From: Clostridia bacterium
GTDB lineage: Bacteria > Bacillota > Clostridia > Christensenellales > Aristaeellaceae
NCBI GenBank assembly: GCA_017543905.1
Contig: JAFYFC010000003.1
Coordinates: 1 to 59,676, forward strand
DNA: 59,676 bases
Direction: 5' to 3'
The position numbers and the translations under genes are program-made. Positions 45,790 through 54,816 of this stretch are shown one piece after another (the stretch's first letter is position 1; each line of letters opens with the position of its first letter). The notes under the pieces are model-generated. The model was not told the origin of the DNA, made no database searches, and was given only the letters and a program-made list of their open reading frames with translations.

Positions 45790-46437
45790 ATGGAATATGC
45801 TGTCACGCGTCTGCCGGAAGGCTGCGGCGCGTATGAATTAAGCGGCGGCTTCGATCCCGCGCATTTACCTGCGCCGTGGAAGGATACCGGGCGCGCGGAC
45901 ATAATGGACTATCCGTGGATAAGCGCGTATCCTGCGCATTACGAAGCCGCGGCGCATCTGGGCATAAACAGCAGCGGCTTAAGGCTGCTTATGTATGCGT
46001 ACGAAGAGGCGATCTCCGCGCGCGAAACCCGTTTCGGCGGCAGCGTGTGCCGGGATTCGTGCCTCGAATTCTTTTTTATGCCGTTTCCCAAAAGCGACAG
46101 GCGTTATCTGAACATAGAGATAAACCCCGCCGGCACCGCGCACGTCGGCATAGGCGAAGGCAGGCCCGGGCGGAAGGTGTTTTACGCGCCGGTACCCGGC
46201 ATGACGATACGCACGTTCGTGAAGGACGGCTCCTTCTGGGCGCTCAGCGCGGAGATACCCGCGGATTTCGTGCGGGCGGAGTTCGGCGCGTTTCCGCAGG
46301 CGGGAGACGTTATGAAGGGCAATTTCTATAAATGCTCCGAGGACATCCACGAGCATTACGGCGTATGGGCGCACGTAGGAACGCCCGCGCCCGATTTCCA
46401 CACCCCGGAATATTTCGGGGATTTGCTTATACTGTAA
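45790..46437 (+). CDS. CBM9-like (DOMON-fold) protein, cytoplasmic
   Basis: 215 aa from the ATG at 45790, 2 nt after the parB stop. The body matches carbohydrate-binding family 9-like proteins found as stand-alone genes in Clostridia: SGLRLLMYAYE, CRDSCLEFFFMPFP, YLNIEINPAGTAHVGIG and NFYKCSEDIHEHYGVW. No signal peptide, so it acts inside the cell. Function unknown. It overlaps scpB by 1 nt. Confidence 0.78.
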   Translation: MEYAVTRLPEGCGAYELSGGFDPAHLPAPWKDTGRADIMDYPWISAYPAHYEAAAHLGINSSGLRLLMYAYEEAISARETRFGGSVCRDSCLEFFFMPFPKSDRRYLNIEINPAGTAHVGIGEGRPGRKVFYAPVPGMTIRTFVKDGSFWALSAEIPADFVRAEFGAFPQAGDVMKGNFYKCSEDIHEHYGVWAHVGTPAPDFHTPEYFGDLLIL

Positions 46438-46982
46438 TGGAAACACAAGAGCTTTGCGGCATACTCGAGGCCATACTGTACGTGGCGGGCGAGCCGGTAA
46501 ACGCCGAGGCGCTCGCGCACGCGCTGAATCTTACGCGAACGGAGCTTGAGCCGGCGATAGAGACGCTGCGCGAAAGCTGCCTGCTAGACAGGCGCGGGAT
46601 ACGGCTGAACCGTCACGGCGGGGATATACAGCTGTCGATCAATCCGGAATACGCGAAATATGTCGAGATGTTCCTGCAGCCGGTAAAAAAGCAGTCGCTT
46701 TCGCAGGCGGTTTTGGAAACGCTGTCCATAATCGCGTACCGGCAGCCGGTCACGAAGAGCGACATAGAGGCTGTGCGCGGCGTAAAATGCGATTATTCGG
46801 TGCAGCTGCTGCTTGCGCGCGGGCTGATTGAGGAGCGCGGACGGCGCGAAACCCTCGGTCGACCCATACTCTACGGTACGACAGACAAATTTTTGCGGCA
46901 CTTCGGGCTTGAGGGCCTTGGCGATTTGCCGGAGGAGCCCGCAAAGCAGCAAACACGCAGCGAGGGGGAGCTTGAAACATGA
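46437..46982 (+). CDS. scpB: Segregation and condensation protein ScpB
   Basis: 181 aa from the ATG at 46437, overlapping the previous stop (TAATG). Two winged-helix domains: CGILEAILYVAGEPVNAEAL at the start, and SQAVLETLSIIAYRQPVTKSDIEAVRGV followed by GLIEERGRRETLGRPILYGTT. It joins SMC and ScpA in the condensin complex. ScpA, normally directly upstream, is not in the window. Confidence 0.95.
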   Translation: METQELCGILEAILYVAGEPVNAEALAHALNLTRTELEPAIETLRESCLLDRRGIRLNRHGGDIQLSINPEYAKYVEMFLQPVKKQSLSQAVLETLSIIAYRQPVTKSDIEAVRGVKCDYSVQLLLARGLIEERGRRETLGRPILYGTTDKFLRHFGLEGLGDLPEEPAKQQTRSEGELET

Positions 46983-47692
46983 GGCAGCATATAGACACCA
47001 TACCGGTCTGGGACGCGTTCAAAACAGACTGCGAATGCCCGCTGTGCGTACTGCGGGAAACCAACGAAAACAACTACGTGCAGACATTCACGGGCGGCAG
47101 CGTTATGGAGCCGGACGTGCGCGTGGAGGTCAACATGAAGGGCTTCTGCGCCAGACATTTCCGCCTTATGATGAAAAGCGAGCACCGTCTGGGCGTGGCG
47201 CTCATGGCGCACACGTACCTTAAGCAAAGCATGGCGCGGCTGGGACAGACGAACATGGCTGTGCAGAGCGTGCCGGTAAAGGGCAGGCTGTTTTCAAAAA
47301 AAGCGCCCGAGGCGGGAGTGGATCTAAGCGCGCTCACCGATACCTGCATACTTTGCGACCGTCTGAACGACACGATGAAGCGCTATGTTTATACCGCGAT
47401 ACATCTCTGGAAAAAGGATTCCGCGTTCAGATATCAGCTTAAAAACTCAAAAGGGCTGTGTCTGAAGCACTACGCAGAGCTCTTGAAGGCGGCGCCGGAG
47501 CAGCTGAGCGGACAGGAGCTTGCGACTTTCACCGACGAGCTCAACGAAACGGAAATGAAAAACCTTGCGCGTTTGGAGCAGGAGATCGAATGGTTCACGC
47601 TTAAATTCGATCATCAGAACGCGGACAAACCCTGGGGAAACAGCAGGGACGCGCTGCCGCGCACGGTAGAAAAGCTGAGAGGCAGAGAATAA
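46979..47692 (+). CDS. DUF6062-like cysteine-rich protein
   Basis: 237 aa. Two similar halves, each with a CPLC/CILC pair and a following GFCARH/GLCLKH: Cys18, Cys20 and Cys23 in DCECPLC, then CARH; later CILCDRL and LCLKHY. The spacing suggests two zinc or metal sites. Matches the uncharacterised DUF6062 family of Clostridia as I recall it. It overlaps scpB by 4 bp and the GH42 gene by 1 nt. Role unknown. Confidence 0.78.
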   Translation: MRQHIDTIPVWDAFKTDCECPLCVLRETNENNYVQTFTGGSVMEPDVRVEVNMKGFCARHFRLMMKSEHRLGVALMAHTYLKQSMARLGQTNMAVQSVPVKGRLFSKKAPEAGVDLSALTDTCILCDRLNDTMKRYVYTAIHLWKKDSAFRYQLKNSKGLCLKHYAELLKAAPEQLSGQELATFTDELNETEMKNLARLEQEIEWFTLKFDHQNADKPWGNSRDALPRTVEKLRGRE

Positions 47693-49716
47693 TGGCTGTA
47701 TTTGATTTGAATTTTATCGCGCACGGCGGCGATTACAATCCGGAGCAGTGGCTGGAATACCCGCAGGTGCTTAAGCGCGACGTGGAGCTGATGAAGCAGG
47801 CGCGCGTGAATATAGTAAGCCTCGGCATTTTCGCCTGGGCGTTTTTGGAGCCTGAGGAGGGCAGGTACGAAACCGCATGGCTGCGCGAAATAATAGACCG
47901 CCTGTACGCAAACGGCATATACGTGCTGCTCGCCACGCCTTCCGGTGCGCGTCCCGCGTGGATGAGCCAAAAATACCCCGAGGTGCTCAGGGTCGAAAAC
48001 GACAGGCGCAACCATCACGGCGTAAGACACAACCACTGCTTTTCCTCCCCTGTATACCGCGAGAAGGTAAGGCTCATAAACACGCACCTCGCCCGTGAAT
48101 TCGGTCATCATGCCGCCGTGGTGGGCTGGCACGTGTCAAACGAGTATTCGGGCGAATGTCACTGCGAATACTGTCAGCAGGCGTTCAGGCAGTGGCTTAA
48201 GGCGCGCTACGGCACGCTGGAAAATCTGAACCGCTGCTGGTGGACGGCGTTCTGGAGCAAGACGTTCACTGCCTGGGAACAGCTGCATTCGCCCGTAAAA
48301 AACGGCGAGACAGGTCTGACCGCGCTTACGCTTTCATGGAGGCGCTTCGTAAGCGATCAGACGCTCGACTTTATAAAAAACGAGATCGCGCCGATACGCG
48401 AGATATGTCCTGAGAAGCCCGTGACCATAAACACGATGGGTTTTCATTACCACTTCGACTATCAGTCCTTTGCGGACACGCTCGACTTTTTCGGCTACGA
48501 CAGCTATCCCGAATGGGGCAGGCGCAGCGATTACGCCGTCGCGCTCGAAACTGCGTTTACGTACGATTTCGTGCGCGGCTTTAACGGCAAAACCTGGTCG
48601 CTGATGGAATCCACGCCGTCGCAGGTAAACTGGCACGAGGTGTGCAGACTGAAGCGCCCGGGCATGCATCTGCTTTCAAGCCTGCAGGCGGTGGCGCACG
48701 GCTCGGATACGGTTATGATGTTCCAGTGGCGCAAATCCCGCGGAGGCCCCGAAAAATTCCACGGCGCGGTGGTCGGACACGATGGCAGCGGCGACGCGCG
48801 CGTGTTCCGGGACGTGAGCGAGGTCGGACGCACGCTTGACAAGCTTTCATGCGTAACGGGCGCGTGCGTAAAATCCGAATGCGCGTTAATCTACGACCAG
48901 CAGACCCGCTGGGCGCTGGACGCCGCGATGGGGCCTGTCAAGGATAAGCAGTACCACGAGACGCTGCTTGAATGGTATGCGGCGCTCTTGAAGCAGGGCG
49001 TAAATACGGACGTGATCTCCTCAGACAAATCCTTTGAGCAGTACAAGCTCATAATCGCACCGTATCTGTACATGCTGAGACCCGGCGTTTCCGACAGGCT
49101 CAAAAGCTTCGTTTCGCGCGGCGGCACGCTCGTGCTTACCTACATGAGCGGGCTTGTGGATGCGGACGATCTGTGCTTTATGGGCGGCTTCCCGGGAGAG
49201 ATGCGCGATCTGACCGGCATTACCAACACGGAGACCGACGCCGTCTATCCGGACGAAAAAAACGCGATAGTGATACAGACGCCGCTTGGAAAGCTTTCGG
49301 GCAAATACGAGTGCGGTTTTATCTGTGCGCTCATAGACGCGCAGACTGCCCGGACCGTAGGCGCATATGAAAGCGATTTCTATGCGGGCACGCCTGCGCT
49401 GACCGTCAATAAATACGGAGAAGGCGAAGCGTGGTACGTGGGCGCGCGCGGCAGCGCGGAGCTTCTTGACGATTTGTGCGGGACGCTCGTCGACAAAAGC
49501 GGCGTTAGGCGGATTTGCGCTGCGCTTCCCTGCGGCGTAACGGCCTGCGAGCGTGAAAAGGACGGCAGACTTTATCTGTTCCTTATGAATTTCTCCGGCG
49601 CGCAGCAAACAATAAGCGGCGTGAGCGGCACGGAGCTTTTAAGCGGGAAACAGATAAACGGCGGCTTGACGCTTGATAAAAACGCCTGCGCGGTTATAGA
49701 ACGCACGTATGCTTAA
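47692..49716 (+). CDS. Beta-galactosidase, GH42 family
   Basis: 674 aa. GH42 layout: TIM barrel (~1-385) with YNPEQWLEYP, FAWAFLEPEEGRYE, acid/base Glu151 in SNEYSGECHC (with the zinc-type Cys cluster CHCEYCQQ) and nucleophile Glu306 in LMESTPSQVNW; a trimerisation domain (~390-600); and a small C-terminal beta domain. No signal peptide, so it cleaves imported galactosides. Overlaps neighbours on both sides, by 1 nt upstream and 8 nt downstream. Confidence 0.94.
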   Translation: MAVFDLNFIAHGGDYNPEQWLEYPQVLKRDVELMKQARVNIVSLGIFAWAFLEPEEGRYETAWLREIIDRLYANGIYVLLATPSGARPAWMSQKYPEVLRVENDRRNHHGVRHNHCFSSPVYREKVRLINTHLAREFGHHAAVVGWHVSNEYSGECHCEYCQQAFRQWLKARYGTLENLNRCWWTAFWSKTFTAWEQLHSPVKNGETGLTALTLSWRRFVSDQTLDFIKNEIAPIREICPEKPVTINTMGFHYHFDYQSFADTLDFFGYDSYPEWGRRSDYAVALETAFTYDFVRGFNGKTWSLMESTPSQVNWHEVCRLKRPGMHLLSSLQAVAHGSDTVMMFQWRKSRGGPEKFHGAVVGHDGSGDARVFRDVSEVGRTLDKLSCVTGACVKSECALIYDQQTRWALDAAMGPVKDKQYHETLLEWYAALLKQGVNTDVISSDKSFEQYKLIIAPYLYMLRPGVSDRLKSFVSRGGTLVLTYMSGLVDADDLCFMGGFPGEMRDLTGITNTETDAVYPDEKNAIVIQTPLGKLSGKYECGFICALIDAQTARTVGAYESDFYAGTPALTVNKYGEGEAWYVGARGSAELLDDLCGTLVDKSGVRRICAALPCGVTACEREKDGRLYLFLMNFSGAQQTISGVSGTELLSGKQINGGLTLDKNACAVIERTYA

Positions 49717-50470
49717 GCTCGCAGTGCCGCGCGGCGGCATACGCGTCGGGCAAAAGCTGATAAGCGAGCCGGCGCTCGTTAATGTGAACGCGCACGCGCC
49801 TGCCCGCATACTGTTTATAACCGATCTGCATCTGCGGCGCGCGCATACGGAAATGGCAGATCACACGCTTGCCGCGTGCCGGGACAGCGCTCCCGACTTG
49901 ATCGCCCTCGGCGGCGATCTGGCGGAGTACGACGACGGGCTCGAGCTGTTTTTGTCGAAGCTGCGAAGCGTCTTTCCGCGAACGCCCGCGTATTCAGTGC
50001 CGGGCAACAACGACGACGCGCTGCTGGGCGGAGACAGAAACGCCCAGACGCTGGTTTATGAGAAATACGGCTGCGAGTATCTGCTTAACCGTACGGCGCG
50101 CATACGGCTTAACGGCCGCGATATAGAGCTTGCGGGCACCGAGGACGCGTATACGCACATGATACCAGACCAAAGTCTGTTTTCTGAAGACGCGCAGGCT
50201 TACAGGCTGCTGCTGAGCCACGCGCCGCACGCGTTTTTGCGCGCATGGCAGGCGGATCTGATGCTGTGCGGGCACACGCACGGCGGGCAGATAAACATAT
50301 TGGGGTTTACCTGTTATTTTCTGCCGGTATACGAGCGCAGCTTCGCCTACGCGCATATCGCGGGCGCAAAACGCTTCGGCAGAACGCTTATGCTCGTGTC
50401 GCGGGGGATCGGATACAGCAAGCTGCCGCTGCGTATAGGCGCGCGCAGCGAGGTGCATGTAATTACCTGA
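49709..50470 (+). CDS. Calcineurin-like metallophosphoesterase (YkuE-type)
   Basis: 253 aa. Metal motifs: FITDLHL, ALGGDLAEY, VPGNNDD, LLSHAPH and CGHTHGGQ with the following YLP-like stretch. This set is typical of YkuE/YaeI phosphoesterases that act on membrane-linked phosphates such as lipid A precursors or other diesters. A stand-alone hydrophobic anchor is not obvious. Translation is coupled to the GH42 gene by an 8-bp overlap. Confidence 0.87.
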   Translation: MLKLAVPRGGIRVGQKLISEPALVNVNAHAPARILFITDLHLRRAHTEMADHTLAACRDSAPDLIALGGDLAEYDDGLELFLSKLRSVFPRTPAYSVPGNNDDALLGGDRNAQTLVYEKYGCEYLLNRTARIRLNGRDIELAGTEDAYTHMIPDQSLFSEDAQAYRLLLSHAPHAFLRAWQADLMLCGHTHGGQINILGFTCYFLPVYERSFAYAHIAGAKRFGRTLMLVSRGIGYSKLPLRIGARSEVHVIT

Positions 50471-50561
50471 GTATTCTGGCATAAAACCGCATTTCCCTGC
50501 CGTGGTCGGGCGCAGGAATTGCGCAAGGTCATATTTTCAATAAACCGTCAGAGGTACTGCC

Positions 50562-51218
50562 ATGCATATGAGGCTTAAAAAATGGGCGCGTCCGGAGCTT
50601 GACGCGTGCCCGTTTTATATTAAGGAGCCCTGGACTAAGCGGGGCACGTGGCGCGGTCTGTTTAAGCGCGAAGCGCCGCTGCGGCTCGAGCTGGGCTGCG
50701 GCAAGGGCGTTTCCACGTGTCAGATGGCGCTAAACGAGCCGGAGTACAATTTCGTCGCGCTCGACATAAACACGAGCGTGCTTGGAGTCGCCAAACGAAA
50801 CGCCGAGAACGCCTTCAAGGGCATAAGGCCGGTAGACAATCTGCTGCTGGCGAACTGCGAAATAGAGCGTATTGCGGGCGTGTTCGCGCCAGAGGACGCC
50901 GTTTCGCGCATATACATATCCTTCCCGAACCCCTGGGATCAGCGCCGCAGGCAGGAAAAGCACCGCCTTACACATACGCGCCAGCTTCTGCTCTACCGCG
51001 ATTTCACCGTGCCGAACGCGGAAATCTGGTTTAAAACCGACAGCGACGAGCTGTTCGAGGATTCGCTTAAATATTTCCCGGAGGCAGGATATGAGATACG
51101 GGAGCAGACACGCGATCTCCACGCGGAAAGCGCGCACCCGAACTACATAACCGAGCACGAGCAGAAATTCACATCTCAGGGTATAAAAATCAAGGCGCTG
51201 ATCGCGGTCAAGGCGTAA
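50562..51218 (+). CDS. trmB: tRNA (guanine-N7)-methyltransferase TrmB
   Basis: 218 aa. Methylates G46 of tRNA with SAM. Signatures: LRLELGCGKGVSTCQMA (SAM site), VALDINTSVLGVAKRNAE, YISFPNPWDQRRRQEKHRLTH and the C-terminal FKTDSDELFEDSL. Start at 50562 with AGAGG upstream; a second ATG two codons later is possible. Usual length. The 90-nt gap before it holds no clear promoter. Confidence 0.95.
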   Translation: MHMRLKKWARPELDACPFYIKEPWTKRGTWRGLFKREAPLRLELGCGKGVSTCQMALNEPEYNFVALDINTSVLGVAKRNAENAFKGIRPVDNLLLANCEIERIAGVFAPEDAVSRIYISFPNPWDQRRRQEKHRLTHTRQLLLYRDFTVPNAEIWFKTDSDELFEDSLKYFPEAGYEIREQTRDLHAESAHPNYITEHEQKFTSQGIKIKALIAVKA

Positions 51219-51349
51219 ACGCTTTATAACCGTGAACGCCGCAGACAAATCAGCGGGCGACAGCAGCTTTTAAGCGCGGTATTCGCTCCCGCGCTTGACA
51301 GAAAACGTATAAGGACGCATTACGACGAGGATTCATTACGGAGGCGCTT

Positions 51350-52630
51350 ATGGTGCATAAACTTGAAACGATGCAGGGAAAACCGTATTTCAGCGCAGGC
51401 GGCAAGCCGTTTTTCTGGCTTGGGGATACGGCGTGGCTGCTGTTTACGCGGCTTTCCGAGCAGGACGCATATGCTTATCTCAAAAACCGTTCGGAGAAGG
51501 GCTTTAACGTCATTCAGGCCACGCTCGTTCATTATTTAAGCGACAAAAACGGCGGCGACGCGGTTTTATTCAAACAGGATGAGCCTGAAGCGCAGCGCTA
51601 CTGGGAGCATTGCGACCGCGTAATAGACATGGCGGCGGAGCTGGGACTGTACATGGCGCTGCTGCCCTCGTGGGGCTCGCTCGTGCGGGACGGAAGCCTG
51701 AATATCGGAAACGTCGATAAATACGGCAGATTTCTCGCCGACAGGTACAAGGACAGAGATAACGTGATCTGGCTGCTCGGCGGCGACATCAAGGGGGACG
51801 GACACGAGGAGTACTATAACCGTCTCGCTTCGATACTCAAAAGTGCGAATCCGGACAGGTTGATCGGCTATCATCCCTTCGGACGCTGCTCTTCGAGCCT
51901 GTGGTTTAACGACGCGCCCTGGCTCGATTTCCATATGTTCCAGTCGGGACACAGGCGCTACGACCAGTGCAGCATGGGCGCGTGGGACGATACGGCCAAT
52001 ATAATGTCTTTGTACGGCGAGGACAACTGGAGATACGTACAGCACGACCGCGAGGCGGGCAGCAGGCCCGTTATCGACGGCGAACCCTCATACGAGGGGA
52101 TACCGCAGGGGCTGCACGATCCGACCCAGCCTTACTGGACGGCAAGAGACGTCCGCAGATACGCATACTGGTCGGTGCTCGCGGGCGCGGCCGGTCATAC
52201 GTACGGACACAACGCGATCATGCAGTTTTACGATCCCGCAGGCGGCTACAAGGGCGCTTACGGGGTGCGTGAATGCTGGAGGGAGGCTGTCGATCATCCC
52301 GGCGCCGGACAGATGCGCTGGCTGAAGCAGCTTGTTGAGAAAGTAGATTTCACGAACGGACACGCGGCGGACGAGCTCGTCGTCGGCGGGCAGCGCGAGA
52401 AGCACGAGAGGGTGGCGGTGCTCGCGGGCGAGAGCTTCCTGCTGTGCTACAGCTTCAGCGGAAAGCCGTTCACGCTCGACGTAAAACAGTATAGAGGCAT
52501 GAGACTTCGTTTGATGGACCCGGCAACGGGGGAATTCAGCCGTCCTGAAACGATAGCGTCAGACAGCTTTGATTACGTGCCCGCAGCATCTTCAAGCGAG
52601 AACCCCGACGTCGTGGTCGTGATCGGATAA
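51350..52630 (+). CDS. DUF4038 glycoside hydrolase (GH140-like)
   Basis: 426 aa. Signatures of the DUF4038 TIM-barrel family that includes rhamnogalacturonan-II apiosidase: GGKPFFWLGDTAWLLF near the N-terminus, RDNVIWLLGGDIKGDG, CSMGAWDDT, VIDGEPSYEG (probable nucleophile Glu) and GHTYGHNAIMQFYDP. A short C-terminal beta domain ends the protein. No signal peptide, so it probably acts on imported oligosaccharides. RBS CGGAGG. The exact linkage cleaved cannot be told. Confidence 0.85.
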   Translation: MVHKLETMQGKPYFSAGGKPFFWLGDTAWLLFTRLSEQDAYAYLKNRSEKGFNVIQATLVHYLSDKNGGDAVLFKQDEPEAQRYWEHCDRVIDMAAELGLYMALLPSWGSLVRDGSLNIGNVDKYGRFLADRYKDRDNVIWLLGGDIKGDGHEEYYNRLASILKSANPDRLIGYHPFGRCSSSLWFNDAPWLDFHMFQSGHRRYDQCSMGAWDDTANIMSLYGEDNWRYVQHDREAGSRPVIDGEPSYEGIPQGLHDPTQPYWTARDVRRYAYWSVLAGAAGHTYGHNAIMQFYDPAGGYKGAYGVRECWREAVDHPGAGQMRWLKQLVEKVDFTNGHAADELVVGGQREKHERVAVLAGESFLLCYSFSGKPFTLDVKQYRGMRLRLMDPATGEFSRPETIASDSFDYVPAASSSENPDVVVVIG

Positions 52631-52684
52631 AAAGCGCCAAATACCCTGCGTGCGCCGCGGTACAGACCTGCCCTTGGATGCGGC

Positions 52685-53623
52685 TTAGCCGCTTTGCTGC
52701 TGACCGTTTCCGGCTATATGGCGGAACAGATCGTCAAACAGCGCGTCGCGGCTTATATAGTACACCATTTTGCAGGGCTTGCGCCGGAAATCCCAGGATA
52801 GATGATGGCTGTATTCGGGTATCGGCCTCGGCACCGTTTTGGCTCTCGTAATACGCTTTATTTCGTCGTCCATAAGCCAGCCGATGCCGGCTATGTCCCA
52901 TATCACGCGGCTCCAGACTTTTCCTTCGGCGTATTTGCTTGCGGCTGCTATCGTACGGTCTGTCAGGTAGTCGCACAGGGCGTTTTTTCCGCGCAGCCAG
53001 TACTCGAGCTCCGGCCCAGTGGTGGCGCAGGAGCTTACGATACCCTGCGCGGGCAGCAAAACCAGCGGCACGCCCGAATCGAACACCGCGCGGGCGGCGG
53101 CTATATCCTGACGGCAGTTGAATTCGTAATTGTCCTCCCAGTACGGCGCGTGACAGACCACCCAGACGACCACGAGCCTGTGCGCGATTTCCGGCTTTAT
53201 GAGCAATGCCGAAGCGATATTCGTGATCGCCGCGATCGAAACCACGTACAGCGGGCGCTCGGGCGTGTACGCCATCGCACGCTCGGCCAGATCACGCGCG
53301 GCGGCGGACGCTACGGGCGTTTTTTCGTCCGGAAGATACGATTCCGAGCCGCGAAACACAGGATACTCTTCCTTGCCCGCCAGCTTCAGCACCTTTTTGA
53401 TTTCGTTATAGCTTTTTTCCATCCCGTCCGCAGGGCCCGAGGAACGCTCGTTTGTGAACGGGGCGGCGTAAAACGCTTTTACATGCAGCTTTTCGGCAGC
53501 GGTGACGGCGTAGGCTATGGCGTACTGGTCGTCTATTTCGTTGTACGTGTCCGTATCCAGCACCATGTCTACCGGCCCCTTGGGATACTCCGGAAGACTC
53601 GCCGTTTGTTCATAATTCAGCAA
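52685..53623 (-). CDS. Inosine-uridine-type nucleoside hydrolase
   Basis: 312 aa when started at the TTG at 53623, which has AGGGAGGA 8 nt upstream. A longer frame reaching 53722 has no RBS and reads through that site. The N-terminal metal motif is VLDTDTYNEIDDQYAIAYA, a variant of DxDxxxDD with Asp, Asp, Glu and the Asp pair present. SIAAITNIASALL is the conserved middle motif. It hydrolyses the N-glycosidic bond of nucleosides or related ribosides. Convergent with the DUF4038 gene. The substrate is uncertain because the EIDD variant is not the classic protozoal type. Confidence 0.82.
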   Translation of the reverse strand: MLNYEQTASLPEYPKGPVDMVLDTDTYNEIDDQYAIAYAVTAAEKLHVKAFYAAPFTNERSSGPADGMEKSYNEIKKVLKLAGKEEYPVFRGSESYLPDEKTPVASAAARDLAERAMAYTPERPLYVVSIAAITNIASALLIKPEIAHRLVVVWVVCHAPYWEDNYEFNCRQDIAAARAVFDSGVPLVLLPAQGIVSSCATTGPELEYWLRGKNALCDYLTDRTIAAASKYAEGKVWSRVIWDIAGIGWLMDDEIKRITRAKTVPRPIPEYSHHLSWDFRRKPCKMVYYISRDALFDDLFRHIAGNGQQQSG

Positions 53624-53901
53624 GCAGTATTCCTCCCTTGGCTTTTTTAAGCTTATTTCGCCGCCGCAGGCTGCAAATCCTACAAACGAATAAAGGAATC
53701 CCTGATTAATTCGGCGGCACATCCGGCGGTGCCTTTTCCGCCATCTGCTTCTTGCAAATTCTTTGATTTACCTAAAATAAAACGCTCTGGCGGAAACCAT
53801 ACTGCCGTGGTATTTGGTATACGCGTCCGTTTGGAACTTTTATCCGCGCGCTTCGTCTCAGTAGCGTAAGCGGTACGCTTACCGGAAAGGAAGGAAATAT
53901 C

Positions 53902-54603
53902 ATGAAAAAGCTTATTTCTCTGGCGATCGCCCTTGCAATGATATGCGTTTGCGCATTTGCTTTGGCGGAAACGAGGATCGCGGTCAACGGCACCGGCGAA
54001 ACTCAGATCAGCGCGGACACCGCGATTATTTCGCTCGGCGTGAGCGCGCGGGACAAGGACGTGCTTAAGGCGCAGCAGAAGGTGAATACGGCGATCGCCT
54101 CGATACGCAAAGCGCTGATCGAACAGGGCGTGAAGGAAGAAAATATAAACACCGATTACATAAACATATACGCCCGCTACGATTATACCGGCGACGACGA
54201 GCAGGTGATCGCTTACGGCGCGGATTCCACTCTTGCGATCAAGGTGACGGATATAGCCAGCGTCGGATCGCTTATCGACGTGTCGTTCGCCGCCGGAGCC
54301 AACACGCTGAACGGCATAACCTTCTCCGCCTCCGATACGGACGGCGCGAAGGCGGAATCGCTTAAGAAGGCGGTCGCGGACGCCAAGGCGAAGGCGGAAA
54401 TACTCGCGGAAGCCGCCGGGCTCAAAATAAGCGGCATAGAAACGATTTCCGAGGGCGGCGCGTACAGCTATTCGAACACTGTAAGCAATTTTTCCGCAAA
54501 GCGTATGGACGCAGCTGAATATGCCGCAGACGCCGGCACGGTAGTGCAGGCGGCGAAGCTGATCGTCTCAGCCTCCGTGTCGATCACGTTTACCGCGGAA
54601 TAA
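53902..54603 (+). CDS. Secreted SIMPL-domain (DUF541) protein
   Basis: 233 aa with a signal peptide (~1-22, ending AFALAE). The mature part is one SIMPL domain: RIAVNGTGETQISADTAII cut after the first strand, YINIYARYDYTG, ANTLNGITFSAS and SVSITFTAE at the end. The family occurs in envelopes of many bacteria with poorly known roles. RBS AAAGGAAGG. Monocistronic by position: a hairpin follows at 54659. Confidence 0.9.
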   Translation: MKKLISLAIALAMICVCAFALAETRIAVNGTGETQISADTAIISLGVSARDKDVLKAQQKVNTAIASIRKALIEQGVKEENINTDYINIYARYDYTGDDEQVIAYGADSTLAIKVTDIASVGSLIDVSFAAGANTLNGITFSASDTDGAKAESLKKAVADAKAKAEILAEAAGLKISGIETISEGGAYSYSNTVSNFSAKRMDAAEYAADAGTVVQAAKLIVSASVSITFTAE

Positions 54604-54658
54604 GCGCCGATAGGGCTACGTGAAACGATAATCAAACGAAGGGATACATATGCGAACC

Positions 54659-54680
54659 GGCAGCCGTGATTGCGGCTGCC
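54659..54680 (+). terminator. Hairpin after the SIMPL gene
   Basis: GGCAGCCG pairs with CGGCTGCC around a 6-nt loop. What follows is AT-rich (AGTATTATATA) without a true T-run, so this is a weak or factor-dependent terminator. Confidence 0.45.
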
Positions 54681-54729
54681 GAGTATTATATATGTAAATA
54701 CCGTACGCGCGATGCAGCCGTCGCGGCTA

Positions 54730-54757
54730 TTGAAAACTGCGCTTATTGTTGTATAAT
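54730..54757 (+). promoter_or_regulatory. Promoter in front of the LRR pseudogene
   Basis: TTGAAA (54730-54735), 16-nt spacer, TATAAT (54752-54757), about 60 nt before the ATG at 54817. It still looks functional. Confidence 0.6.
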
Positions 54758-54816
54758 ACGTTTAGGACGTTTATTTTAAACATGCTTTATAACGCATGAC
54801 GGGGTGACGGACAGCT

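Noticed and set aside
54613..54625. ACGTGAAAC as a parS site
   Set aside because: Only one half of the 16-bp parS palindrome is present. It is far from parB and probably chance.
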